Assembly: GCF_003112515.1 (NCBI RefSeq)
Contig: NZ_BEVZ01000005.1
Location: forward strand, 62,001-126,000
Origin: Streptomyces fragilis
GTDB lineage: Bacteria > Actinomycetota > Actinomycetes > Streptomycetales > Streptomycetaceae
Length of the DNA stretch: 64,000 nucleotides
Reading direction: 5' to 3'
In this document: positions 1 to 7,736 of the stretch, piece after piece
How positions within the stretch are numbered: position 1 is the first letter of the stretch
Layout: each line of letters starts with the position of its first letter
Position numbers and translations under genes: made by a program
The notes under the pieces: generated by a model
The model's input: the letters and a program-made list of their open reading frames with translations, nothing else
Told to the model about the DNA's origin: nothing
The model's database searches: none

Positions 1-331
1 CTTCGTCCAGCTCGACGGCGGCGAGGCGTGGCTGCACAACGTGCACGTGCCCGAGTACAGCCAGGGCACCTGGACCAACCACTCGGCGCGCCGCAAGCGG
101 AAGCTGCTGCTGCACCGGGAGGAGATCGACAAGCTCGCCGCGAAGTCGCAGGAGACCGGTCACACGATCGTGCCGCTCGCCCTGTACTTCAAGGACGGCC
201 GGGCGAAGGTCGAGATCGCACTGGCGAAGGGCAAGAAGGAGTACGACAAGCGCCAGACGCTGCGGGAGAAGCAGGACCGCCGCGAGACCGAGCGGGCGAT
301 CTCGGCGGTGCGCCGCAAGCAGCGGGCGTGA
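1..331 (+). CDS. smpB: SsrA-binding protein SmpB (C-terminal part)
   Basis: This is the 3' part of smpB; the start lies outside the window and the frame is read from base 2. SmpB binds tmRNA and delivers it to stalled ribosomes for trans-translation. The visible 109 residues include the diagnostic stretches LHREEID, VPLALYF and [11 protein letters not shown] and the basic C-terminal tail ([14 protein letters not shown]) that enters the empty mRNA channel. The tmRNA gene follows 136 nt downstream on the same strand, the usual actinobacterial arrangement. No frameshift or missing segment is visible. Identification is firm; only the N-terminus is unseen. Confidence 0.97.
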   Translation, partial: FVQLDGGEAWLHNVHVPEYSQGTWTNHSARRKRKLLLHREEIDKLAAKSQETGHTIVPLALYFKDGRAKVEIALAKGKKEYDKRQTLREKQDRRETERAISAVRRKQRA

Positions 332-467
332 CGCCGGCGTGACCTGGCTCTCCTCGCGGCGCCGCGTCGGCGTCGCCTCGCGGGGAACAAGGTGGCGTCC
401 GGCGGCGTTGCTCAGTACGATGGCACTTGCCTCCCCACGCGGGGGGCGACGATTGAAAAAACAACAT

Positions 468-870
468 GGGGATGATCGGTTTCGACAGCGGCTGTCGAAG
501 CAGGGGAAGCGTGTCGAGGAAGCGGCCATGATCTCGTAAACCACAGGCCGAAAAAAATAATCGCCAATTCCAAGCGCGATATCTCCCAGAGCCAGCTCGC
601 TCTCGCCGCCTGATCTTCAGGTAGCGTGAAGCAGCTCTCTACTTAGGGGAGTGTCAGCCCGGGGGTGTTCCCGACCCGGATCCTGGCATCAGCTAGGGGA
701 CTAAACCTTGATCCCGGTCACGGGGTGAAGAGGGAAACCAAACAGTGACTGAGCCCGTCGGAGACTTGTCCGCGTGATCTCCGGGGCCGAGAAAAGCGAA
801 GCGGACTGCACACGGAGAAGCCCTGGTTCCGCACCGTTGGACGCGGGTTCGATTCCCGCCATCTCCACCA
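468..870 (+). ncRNA. ssrA: transfer-messenger RNA (tmRNA)
   Basis: tmRNA rescues stalled ribosomes by tagging the nascent peptide. The ends are set by the tRNA-like acceptor stem: 5' GGGGATG at 468-474 pairs over 7 bp (one G-U) with CATCTCC just before the encoded ACCA ending at 870. The 3' T-arm GCGGGTTCGATTCCCGC is intact. The tag frame runs 563-613 and encodes ANSKRDISQSQLALAA followed by TGA, with the typical LALAA degron. Placement just after smpB agrees. The 3' end of ssrA is a common attachment site for integrative elements, and accessory-looking genes and remnants follow. Confidence 0.97.
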
Positions 871-1045
871 CCCCATGAGCGAGGCCCTCGACCGGACAAG
901 GTCGGGGGCTTTCGTGCGTTCCGGCGCGTCGCCGTCAACCGGCGGTACGCTGCCCCACGTGAGGGGGGACCGCCGCGGATCCGCGGGCGCCGGCCGAACG
1001 CCGGCGACCAGCGTAGGACGCACACGCCGTCGGAAGGGATGCATC

Positions 1046-1633
1046 GTGAGTGCTCAGCCTGTCGAGTACTTCGCACCGGTCGACCCCTGGGCCATGTTGG
1101 CGCACCTCGATCGTGATCCTGCCCTGGAGTGCTGGCGTGCCGAGCTCGTCGAAGGGCAGATCTCCTTGACCCCGCCTCCTGTGCCGGAACATGAGCGCAT
1201 CGTCACCGCGGTGACCAAGCAGCTGGCCCGGAACGATCCGGACGATGTGCTCACCTACTGGTCCGGCGGCACCGGTCTGCGTATCGGGCCCGGAACGGGC
1301 TTGAAGCCGGACATCGTCGTCACCGACGAGGACGCCTTCTGCGACAGTCGGGCCGAGTACAGCCCCGTCGAGGGTGAGCCGATCCATATGGTCATCGAGG
1401 TGACCTCACCGAGCACTCGGGAGCGGGACCACAGGGACAAGATGCGCGCCTACGCTGACGCCCGCATCCCGTACTACCTGATCATCGACCGCCAGGAGCG
1501 GATCTGCCGGCTGTACCGGCTGGCACCGGACGCGGACAGTTACGGGCCTCCGCACGGCAAGGCGGACTTCGGTGAGGCTCTGCCGTTGCCCGAACCGCTC
1601 GGGTTTCTCCTGGACACGTCACGGTTCGCGTGA
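1046..1633 (+). CDS. Uma2 family (DUF820) restriction-endonuclease-like protein
   Basis: The 195-residue protein belongs to the Uma2 family, which has a PD-(D/E)xK nuclease fold; its biological role is unsettled. Motifs visible in order are KPDIVV near residue 88, VIEVTSPST near 117 (the acidic residue of the nuclease core) and a DKMRAYADARIPYYLIID stretch with the lysine near 132. The GTG at 1046 is preferred because GGAAGGGA lies 8-15 nt upstream and the frame before it overlaps tmRNA-proximal sequence. Uma2 genes are highly multiplied and mobile in Streptomyces. Its position straight after ssrA suggests an insertion or decayed-element remnant. A 13-bp hairpin follows the stop. Confidence 0.85.
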   Translation: MSAQPVEYFAPVDPWAMLAHLDRDPALECWRAELVEGQISLTPPPVPEHERIVTAVTKQLARNDPDDVLTYWSGGTGLRIGPGTGLKPDIVVTDEDAFCDSRAEYSPVEGEPIHMVIEVTSPSTRERDHRDKMRAYADARIPYYLIIDRQERICRLYRLAPDADSYGPPHGKADFGEALPLPEPLGFLLDTSRFA

Positions 1634-1644
1634 GCATCGGCGAA

Positions 1645-1683
1645 AGGGCGGCGCCCCCGGCGTGGTGCCCGGGGCGCCGCCCT
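1645..1683 (+). terminator. hairpin terminator after the Uma2 gene
   Basis: AGGGCGGCGCCCC at 1645-1657 pairs perfectly with GGGGCGCCGCCCT at 1671-1683. There is no U-tract, which is common for Streptomyces terminators. It starts 12 nt after the Uma2 stop and may also end transcripts entering from the opposite strand. Confidence 0.7.
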
Positions 1684-1697
1684 GGGTGCGGCCGGGG

Positions 1698-1817
1698 TCA
1701 TCGCTGGGGATCCGCGTTGAACTTGGCGGTGGCCCAGAAGTAGCCGAGGACGGCGAGGCCGGCGCACCAGGCGACGGCGAGCCAGCCGTTGTGGCCGATC
1801 CCGGTGCCGAGGAGCGA
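1698..1817 (-). pseudogene. 5'-truncated remnant of an ABC-2 type permease
   Basis: On the minus strand about 39 codons are readable to a TGA at 1700-1698. They include GIGHNGWLAVAWCAGLAVLG, which continues as YFWATAKFNADPQR. This resembles the last transmembrane segment and tail of DrrB-like ABC-2 permeases, as I recall the family. There is no start codon and homology stops near 1817, where an unrelated remnant reading in the other direction begins. Only the C-terminal end of the gene survives. The assignment rests on pattern recognition of the tail, so the family is likely but not certain. Confidence 0.6.
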
Positions 1818-1906
1818 GCATCGTCCGCGCGGCCGAGCAGGCCCGCGACATCCTCAACACGAAGCCCGGGACGACGGCCCCGGCGTCGCGGGGTGCGGAG
1901 GACTGA
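1818..1906 (+). pseudogene. 5'-truncated remnant of an unidentified gene
   Basis: The plus strand reads IVRAAEQARDILN, then TKPGTTAPASRGAED and TGA at 1904-1906. It has the look of a real protein C-terminus: a helix followed by a Pro/Thr/Ala tail. There is no start codon, and its 5' side abuts the truncated permease remnant of the opposite strand. Two genes that both lost their 5' parts and now meet head to head are most simply explained by a deletion that removed the shared upstream region. The parent family is not recognised. Confidence 0.4.
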
Positions 1907-1979
1907 GCGCGCACGGGTGGGAGCGCACCGGCCGGGCGGGGGTCGGGTCGCCGCCCGGCCGGGCGCGGTCGGGGGCCGC

Positions 1980-2588
1980 CTAGGCCGCGGGCCAGGCCGG
2001 ACCGGCCGGACCGGCCGGACCCGCCGGGTCGGTGTCGCGGCGGCCGGTGAGGAGCGCGTCCGCGGTGCGCCAGGCGGTGGGGGAGAGCAGGGGGCGCAAC
2101 CGCAGCAGGAGCGCCATGAGTTCGGCCCCGCGTCGGGCGCGGATGAGCGGGTCCACCCAGGCGAGGTCGAGCTCGTCGGCGGCGATCAGTTCCGCCAGGT
2201 CCCGCCGCTGGGCGAGGGAGAGTGAGCGGGTCCGGCCGGTGAAGCGCTCGACGTAACGGCCCGAGGGATGGGTGAGCGTCGGGTAGGTCGCCGCCCGGTC
2301 GCAGACCCCGTAGAGGTGGACCAGGGACTCGGCCTCCGGGCCGATCACCAGGGCGAGTTCCGCACGCCGGGCCAGGCCCAGCACGGCCGGGGCGAACGCC
2401 TCGGTGCCGTAGGCGGCGTGGCACAGCCCCGCCAGCTGCAGCTCGGGCCGCGCGCCCCAGAGCACGAGCAGCGAGCGGACCCGGACCAGGTGCTGCAGGA
2501 GCGTGCCGCCCGGGTGGGCGATGGCGTCGGCGCCCAGGCGGCGTAACAGTACGACGGCCCGGTCGGCCGCCGGTGGGGGAGCGGGCAC
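1980..2588 (-). CDS. DUF6817-like protein of unknown function
   Basis: A 202-residue soluble protein. The N-terminal half contains LLQHLVRVRSLLVLWGA, then LQLAGLCHAAYGTEAF, a His-rich helical pattern reminiscent of HD-type metal-binding folds. It matches my recollection of DUF6817, a family without an assigned reaction. The GTG at 2588 is chosen because GAAAGGA lies just upstream, whereas the frame further up is low-complexity Pro/Arg sequence. The C-terminus ends in a short Gly-Pro-Ala repeat. It is divergent from the LysR regulator at 2801, with about 210 bp between them, so it is a plausible target of that regulator. Confidence 0.6.
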   Translation of the reverse strand: MPAPPPAADRAVVLLRRLGADAIAHPGGTLLQHLVRVRSLLVLWGARPELQLAGLCHAAYGTEAFAPAVLGLARRAELALVIGPEAESLVHLYGVCDRAATYPTLTHPSGRYVERFTGRTRSLSLAQRRDLAELIAADELDLAWVDPLIRARRGAELMALLLRLRPLLSPTAWRTADALLTGRRDTDPAGPAGPAGPAWPAA

Positions 2589-2753
2589 GGTGGCGTGTCC
2601 TTTCGGCGGGGAGGGTCGGGTCGGCACCCGCGCGCGTACACGAGGCTGCCCGCCGGCCGTCGTGGACCGGTCGGGTGCCGGAGGATGCGCGGGTTGCCGC
2701 CCGGGGCTGCCCTTCGCCACGATCGTGATGCCTGGGGGCGAGGCAGGTCAATC

Positions 2754-2790
2754 CTTGGGTTTGCTTCCCAAGTCCCAGTGCCCGCTTGGG
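2754..2790. promoter_or_regulatory. candidate LysR operator
   Basis: CTTGGG at 2754-2759 and CCCAAG at 2767-2772 form an inverted repeat with a 7-nt spacer. A further CTTGGG at 2785-2790 makes a second inverted pair with the middle copy. The array sits directly before the LysR start and within the divergent intergenic region, where LysR-type autoregulatory sites usually lie. Confidence 0.45.
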
Positions 2791-2800
2791 GGTTGCTAGC

Positions 2801-3733
2801 GTGTCACGCGTGACTCTCGACGACCTGCGGGTGTTCGTGGCGGTGTGCCGGGCCGGTTCGCTCAGCGCGGTGGCCCGCGAACTGGGCTGTACGCAGTCCG
2901 CGGTGAGCCAGCACGTGAAGCGGCTGGAGAAGGAGACCCGCGTCAGCCTGCTGGAACGCCAGCCGCGCGGCGTGGTGCCCACCGCCGCCGGGCGCATCCT
3001 GTGGGACGCCGCCTCCGACGGTCTCGCCGGCCTGGACCTGGCGCTGCGCCGCCTGGGCGACCTGGTGGACGGGGAGAGCGGCGCGGTCCGGGTGACCACC
3101 GGCGGCACCACCGTGCGCCACTTCATGGCCGACGCCATCGTCGACTTCCGCCACCGCTACCCCCGCGTCAGCCTGGAGTTCCAGACCGAGACCTCCAGCC
3201 GCCGCTGCTTCGACGCGCTGCTGTCCAGCAACCTGGACCTGGCGTGGATCACCATCGGCGAACCGGTCCGCGGCATCGAGCAGCGGCCCGCGATCGACCT
3301 GCCCTGGGTGCTCGCGGTCCGGGAGGGCGACCCGCTGGCCGGGCGGGACAGCGTCCGCGTCGCGGACCTCGCCGACCTCCGCCTGGTGCGGCTGCCGCCC
3401 AACTCCACCTCCGGCGGGCAGCTCGACGTGGCGTTCGCCGGGTCGGGCCTGCGCGCCGGGCCGGGCACCAGCGTGGCCGACTGGGACACCGCGCTGCTGC
3501 TGGCCGAACTGGGGCTGGGGCACGCGGTGGTCCCCGAGCTGCCGGGCATGCGCGAGCCGGGTGCCGGCGGCGCGGGCGTCGACGGAGGCACCGGGGCGGG
3601 CGGGCCGCTGCGGCTGGTGCCGATACCCGAGCTGCCGCCGCTGCAGGTGGGCTGGGCGGTGCGGCGCTGGGACGCGTTGCCGCCACTGGCGCGGATCTTC
3701 GCCGACACGGTCGTCCGGGCGCTGACCGCCTGA
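2801..3733 (+). CDS. LysR family transcriptional regulator
   Basis: A 310-residue LysR-type regulator. The winged helix-turn-helix is at residues ~4-63 (LRVFVAVCRAGSLSAVAREL, then TQSAVSQHVKRLE) and is followed by a linker helix and a periplasmic-binding-protein-like effector domain from ~90 to the end. GTG 2801 follows a G-run 8 nt upstream; GTG 2810 is an alternative start. It reads divergently from the DUF6817-like gene and is followed by short repeats copied from its own 3' end. Ligand and targets cannot be inferred. The family call is firm. Confidence 0.93.
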   Translation: MSRVTLDDLRVFVAVCRAGSLSAVARELGCTQSAVSQHVKRLEKETRVSLLERQPRGVVPTAAGRILWDAASDGLAGLDLALRRLGDLVDGESGAVRVTTGGTTVRHFMADAIVDFRHRYPRVSLEFQTETSSRRCFDALLSSNLDLAWITIGEPVRGIEQRPAIDLPWVLAVREGDPLAGRDSVRVADLADLRLVRLPPNSTSGGQLDVAFAGSGLRAGPGTSVADWDTALLLAELGLGHAVVPELPGMREPGAGGAGVDGGTGAGGPLRLVPIPELPPLQVGWAVRRWDALPPLARIFADTVVRALTA

Positions 3734-3780
3734 CCGCCAGATCGCCTGACGGCCAGATCGCCGGATCGCCTGACCGCCGG
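3722..3780 (+). repeat. short degenerate tandem repeats at the 3' end of the LysR gene
   Basis: The last codons and stop (GACCGCCTGACCGCCAGATC) are echoed several times by blocks of GATCGCC, CTGACCGCC and GACGGCCAG over about 60 bp. The pattern looks like replication slippage around the stop codon. Similar 3'-end repeats occur after three other genes in this window. Confidence 0.5.
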
Positions 3781-4240
3781 AGGGCACCCTCTCACCTCAA
3801 CGGGTGAGGGGGTGGCCGGAGTGCCGTCGTGTCCTTCGCTGATCCGGGTGACGGGTGCGGTCGTCCGCGGCCCGTTTTCCACAGGCCAGTTCCGGCCTGA
3901 TGACGAGATTCGAACGGCGGTCGACTCCGGTCGGATGGAGGGCGTGGAGCGGGTTCGCCGCCCGTCACGGAGCGTGATGCTGTCGCTACTAGGCCGGATG
4001 TGTTCGCGGGTGTCGTCTGCTGATCGGGGCGGCGCGAAGCGGTGCAGATCGTATGGCGGTTTTCGGACATCGAACGTCGTTCGAGTGGCCCGGCAACCCC
4101 CTGGGAGGTCAGTAATCTCCTGGTCCGGGAGCAGTGTGATAGAGGGGCGCGGGTCCGGAGGGGGTCGATTCCGGCCGGGGTAGCACCGATGCACCCGGGG
4201 ACGTCTGCCCGGCCCGCCTGCCCTGGTTGGGGGGAAGTGC
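3781..4240. other. non-coding stretch upstream of the matA-like gene
   Basis: No convincing gene is present between the LysR repeats and 4241. Base composition is less GC-rich than in the neighbours and an open frame at 3812-4183 lacks coding character. The stretch contains a perfect 15-bp palindrome at 4070-4084 and probably the promoter of the matA-like gene. Confidence 0.5.
4070..4084. promoter_or_regulatory. LexA-box-like palindrome
   Basis: TCGAAC-GTC-GTTCGA is perfectly palindromic apart from the central base. Its half-sites equal the actinobacterial SOS box halves (TCGAAC-N4-GTTCGA), but the spacer is 3 nt rather than 4. It lies 157 nt before the matA-like start. It could be a variant LexA site or another regulator's operator. 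Confidence 0.35.
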
Positions 4241-5044
4241 GTGCAACTCAGGAATTGGCGCGAGGACATCCGTGCCGGCCGCTCGGCGTTGCTGTCACGG
4301 CCGTGGGAGTCCGCGGACCGTGCCGGCCACACCCATGACCCGAACGAGGTCACCGTGCGGCTCGACGGCGTGGGCCGGGAGATCGAGGAGGAGCTCGAGG
4401 CGGTCGGGCCGCCGAACGGGGTGGCGGGCGCGGGCGAGGCGGCGGAGGGGCCGGTGTTCGTCGACGAGTCCGGCCGCCGCAGCCGGCGCTACCGGCGCAT
4501 CGGCATCGGCGTCGGGGTGGCCTGCGCGGTGTACGCGGTGGTCATCGCGGCGACGCTGCTGTCCGGGAACTCCAACGCCCCGTGGATGCCGTTGCCCGGG
4601 CGCGAGCAGGGGCAGGGGAGCGGCGCGGACAGCGCGGTGACCGGGCCGCTGCCGGCCGACCGGGCGGGACAGCCGGGGGCGCCCGCGCGGATGCCCGGCG
4701 GGGGGCCGAGCGCGTCCGCGGCCACGGACGGGGCGTCGCCCTCCGCGGGCGGCGCGTCCGGGCAGCCGGTGGACGACCGCAAGGCCGCGGGGGACGACGC
4801 GGACGAGGAGGTCCGGGGGGCGGGCGGCGGGGGGACCAAGCCGACGCCGGCACAGCCGAGTTCGGTGCCGGATCCCGGGCCGGGGGATCAGCCGGAGCCC
4901 GATCCCGGGCCCACGGCGGGACCTGATCCGTCGCCCGCGGCGAGTGAGCCGCCGGTGCCGGACCCCACGGAGAGCGCGGCCCCGGGGGACACCACCACGG
5001 TCGCCGCGGCTCCGGCCGCGGACGCCCCCTACCCCCAGGCCTGA
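4241..5044 (+). CDS. matA: MatA-like single-pass membrane protein with a disordered extracellular tail
   Basis: A 267-residue protein: a cytoplasmic N-terminus of ~85 residues, one transmembrane helix at ~86-106 (core GVACAVYAVVIAATLL) after an Arg-rich stop-transfer-like stretch, then ~160 residues of Pro/Gly/Asp/Ala low-complexity sequence predicted to lie outside. The GTG start has GGGGAAG just upstream. The next gene on this strand is a MatB-like deacetylase-glycosyltransferase, and position after smpB/ssrA matches the mat (mycelial aggregation) locus of Streptomyces as I recall it. The symbol rests mainly on that context, because the sequence itself carries no catalytic motif. Confidence 0.6.
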   Translation: MQLRNWREDIRAGRSALLSRPWESADRAGHTHDPNEVTVRLDGVGREIEEELEAVGPPNGVAGAGEAAEGPVFVDESGRRSRRYRRIGIGVGVACAVYAVVIAATLLSGNSNAPWMPLPGREQGQGSGADSAVTGPLPADRAGQPGAPARMPGGGPSASAATDGASPSAGGASGQPVDDRKAAGDDADEEVRGAGGGGTKPTPAQPSSVPDPGPGDQPEPDPGPTAGPDPSPAASEPPVPDPTESAAPGDTTTVAAAPAADAPYPQA

Positions 5045-5187
5045 CGCCTCGCCCACCCCGCACAGGAACCCGCACCGCGGCGCAGGGGTGGGCCCGGTGG
5101 ACAGCACTGTTCATCCCCAGGGCCCGCCCCCTCCCCAAGGGCTCACGTCACGTTGAGCGCCCGTCCCGCGAGAACGTGCCGCCCTGC

Positions 5188-5221
5188 GCCCACCCGTGCC
5201 GCCCCAGCGGCACGGGTGGGC
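5188..5221 (+). terminator. 15-bp hairpin between the matA-like and matB-like genes
   Basis: GCCCACCCGTGCCGC at 5188-5202 pairs perfectly with GCGGCACGGGTGGGC at 5207-5221 around a 4-nt loop (CCCA). It lies 158 nt before the matB-like start. It could terminate the matA-like transcript or act as an attenuator that limits read-through into the synthase. Confidence 0.65.
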
Positions 5222-5378
5222 GGCAGGACCGCGGCGCCGTCGGCCTCGGGTCAGCCGCCCCGCGAGGAAGCGCAGCAGCCGCTCGTCGACCAGGCACCGC
5301 GGACGGACGCGAGGCGGAGCCCCCGCAGGCCTGTCGCGTGCAACAACGTCCCGGCACAGAGAAAGCCCCGTACACACC

Positions 5379-7736
5379 ATGGCGACACCACCCGGCCCCC
5401 GCGCCGGCTCACCCGTCCGCGTCCCGTGCCCAGGAGGGGCGGACGGCGACCCGCCCACCCGCCCGGTGCCGGCGTACCACCCACCGGCCGACGCCGCGAG
5501 CGCCCCCGGCGGCCCCGGCGCCCTCGAGATATCCGGCGGCGAACCCGGCCCCGCCCCCCGCGGCGGGAAGCCCCGCCTGCCGAAACAGCCGCCGCAGAAG
5601 AAGAGGCGGCGGCCCCGCCGCCTCCCCCTGCGCTACCTGCTGCCGTCCCTGATCCTCGTCGCCCTGTCGGCGATGCTGATGCTCCGCGGGTACGTGAACA
5701 GCGAGATCCTCGCCGACCACCGCGTCCGCCCGCCCGGGGCCACCGGCGACGTGCCGCAGGACATCCTGTCGGGCGGCCCCGTCGTGGACACCCGCGACGG
5801 CCGCATCGGCACGCTGCGGGTGCCCGACCGCCGACTGGTGCTGACCTTCGACGACGGCCCGGACCCCGAGTGGACCCCGAAGGTCCTCGACGTGCTCAAG
5901 AAGCACGACGCCCACGCCGTCTTCTTCGTCACCGGCACGATGGCCTCCCGGCACCCCGACCTCGTCGCCCGCATGGTGGCCGAGGGCCACGAGATCGGCG
6001 TGCACACCTTCAACCACCCCGACCTCTCCTACCAGAGCCCCGAACGCATCGACTGGGAGCTGTCGCAGACCCAGACCGCGCTGGCCGGCGCCGCCGGCAT
6101 CCGCACCTCGCTGTTCCGACCGCCGTACTCGTCGTTCGCCGACGCCATGGACGACAACAGCTGGCCGGTGACCCGGCACATCGGGGAACGCGGCTACCTG
6201 ACCGTCCTCAACAACACCGACAGCGAGGACTGGAAGCGCCCCGGCGTCGACGAGATCGTCCGCCGGGCCACCCCGCAGCAGGGGGCGGGAGCCATCGTGC
6301 TGATGCACGACTCGGGCGGCGACCGCAGCCAGACGGTGGCCGCGCTGGACCGGATGCTCCCCGCGCTCGAGCGCGAGGGCTACGCGTTCCACAACCTCTC
6401 CGAGGCGCTGGACGGGCCGAGCGCCCACACCCGGGTCCTCGGCGCCGAGCTGTGGAAGGGCAAGGCATGGGTGTGGCTGGTGCAGGCCTCCGAGTCGGTC
6501 ACCACCGTGCTGGTGGCCGGCCTGGTGGTGATCGGCGCCCTGGTCATCGGCCGGTTCGCGCTGATGCTGCTGCTGTCCGCGCTGCACGTCCGCCGGGTGC
6601 GCCGACGCGGCGGCCGGTGGGGCGAGCGGCCGGTGACCGAACCGGTGACGGTGCTGGTCCCGGCGTACAACGAGGCCAAGTGCATCGAGAACACGGTCCG
6701 TTCGCTGATGGAGAGCGAGCACCCCGTCGAGGTGCTCGTCATCGACGACGGCTCCTGCGACGGCACCGCCGACATCGTGGAGGCGATGGACCTGCCGGAC
6801 GTCCGGGTGGTCCGGCAGGCCAACGCCGGCAAGCCCGCCGCGCTCAACCGCGGCATCGCGCACGCGAGCCACGACATCATCGTGATGATGGACGGCGACA
6901 CCGTCTTCGAGGCGGCCACCGTGCGCGAGCTGGTCCAGCCGTTCGCCGACCCGGGTGTCGGGGCGGTGGCCGGCAACGCCAAGGTCGGCAACCGGGACTC
7001 GCTGATCGGGGCCTGGCAGCACATCGAGTACGTGATGGGGTTCAACCTGGACCGCCGCATGTACGACGTGCTGCGCTGCATGCCGACCATCCCCGGCGCG
7101 GTCGGGGCGTTCCGGCGCACCGCGCTGGAGCGGGTCGGCGGGATGAGCGAGGACACCCTCGCCGAGGACACCGACATCACCATGGCGATCCACCGCGACG
7201 GCTGGCGGGTCGTGTACGCGGAGAACGCGCGGGCGTGGACCGAGGCGCCCGAGTCGGTGCAGCAGCTGTGGTCGCAGCGCTACCGGTGGTCGTACGGGAC
7301 CATGCAGGCCATCTGGAAGCACCGCGGCGCGATCCTCGACAAGGGTTCCTCCGGGCGGTTCGGCAGGGTCGGGCTGCCGCTGGTGTCGCTCTTCATGGTG
7401 CTGGCGCCGCTGCTGGCCCCGCTCTTCGACGTGTTCCTGGTCTACGGGCTCGTGTTCGGCCCGACCGGGGCGACGGTCGGCGCCTGGCTGGGCGTGCTGG
7501 GCGTCCAGGCGGTCTGCGCGGCCTACGCGTTCCGGCTGGACAAGGAACCCGTGCGGCACCTGGTCTCGCTGCCGCTGCAGCAGATCCTCTACCGGCAGCT
7601 GATGTACGTGGTCCTGCTGCAGTCCTGGATCACGGCGCTGACCGGCGGACGTCTGCGGTGGCAGAAGCTGCGCCGGACCGGCGCGGTCGAGGCGGCGCCC
7701 ACGGCCGGCACGGGCGCACGGGGGGCGGCGGCATGA
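5379..7736 (+). CDS. matB: bifunctional polysaccharide deacetylase / family 2 glycosyltransferase (MatB-like)
   Basis: A 785-residue membrane enzyme fusing a NodB deacetylase to a GT2 synthase. Order: basic N-terminus, membrane helix ~84-105, NodB domain from ~150 (LTFDDGPDP, the metal site HTFNHP near 208, RPPYSS near 246, LMHDSG near 307), a membrane helix ~374-403, GT2 domain from ~424 (VLVPAYNEA, IDDGS, MDGDT, AEDTD, and the processive-synthase signature QRYRW near 634), then three to four C-terminal helices. This is the layout of poly-beta-1,6-N-acetylglucosamine synthases, with deacetylation outside the cell. ATG 5379 replaces a longer Arg/Pro-rich frame. The stop overlaps the acyltransferase start (ATGA). 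Confidence 0.88.
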   Translation: MATPPGPRAGSPVRVPCPGGADGDPPTRPVPAYHPPADAASAPGGPGALEISGGEPGPAPRGGKPRLPKQPPQKKRRRPRRLPLRYLLPSLILVALSAMLMLRGYVNSEILADHRVRPPGATGDVPQDILSGGPVVDTRDGRIGTLRVPDRRLVLTFDDGPDPEWTPKVLDVLKKHDAHAVFFVTGTMASRHPDLVARMVAEGHEIGVHTFNHPDLSYQSPERIDWELSQTQTALAGAAGIRTSLFRPPYSSFADAMDDNSWPVTRHIGERGYLTVLNNTDSEDWKRPGVDEIVRRATPQQGAGAIVLMHDSGGDRSQTVAALDRMLPALEREGYAFHNLSEALDGPSAHTRVLGAELWKGKAWVWLVQASESVTTVLVAGLVVIGALVIGRFALMLLLSALHVRRVRRRGGRWGERPVTEPVTVLVPAYNEAKCIENTVRSLMESEHPVEVLVIDDGSCDGTADIVEAMDLPDVRVVRQANAGKPAALNRGIAHASHDIIVMMDGDTVFEAATVRELVQPFADPGVGAVAGNAKVGNRDSLIGAWQHIEYVMGFNLDRRMYDVLRCMPTIPGAVGAFRRTALERVGGMSEDTLAEDTDITMAIHRDGWRVVYAENARAWTEAPESVQQLWSQRYRWSYGTMQAIWKHRGAILDKGSSGRFGRVGLPLVSLFMVLAPLLAPLFDVFLVYGLVFGPTGATVGAWLGVLGVQAVCAAYAFRLDKEPVRHLVSLPLQQILYRQLMYVVLLQSWITALTGGRLRWQKLRRTGAVEAAPTAGTGARGAAA

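Noticed and set aside
468-870. A second attachment site (copy of the tmRNA 3' end) marking an intact integrated element
   Set aside because: I found no second copy of the CGGGTTCGATTCCCGCC core with the CCATCTCCACCA end in the window, so no element boundary can be drawn.
875-1045. A longer Uma2 protein starting at 875
   Set aside because: The added residues are Arg/Ser/Thr-rich and unlike Uma2 N-termini, and GTG 1046 has a better ribosome site.
3812-4183. A 123-codon open frame in the gap before the matA-like gene
   Set aside because: No conserved motif, no codon-bias pattern of the genes around and no ribosome site.
5153-7732. A long upstream extension of the acyltransferase frame, out of frame with matB
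   Set aside because: It is an Arg/Pro-rich shadow of the deacetylase-glycosyltransferase gene. Translation of the acyltransferase starts at the coupled ATG 7733.
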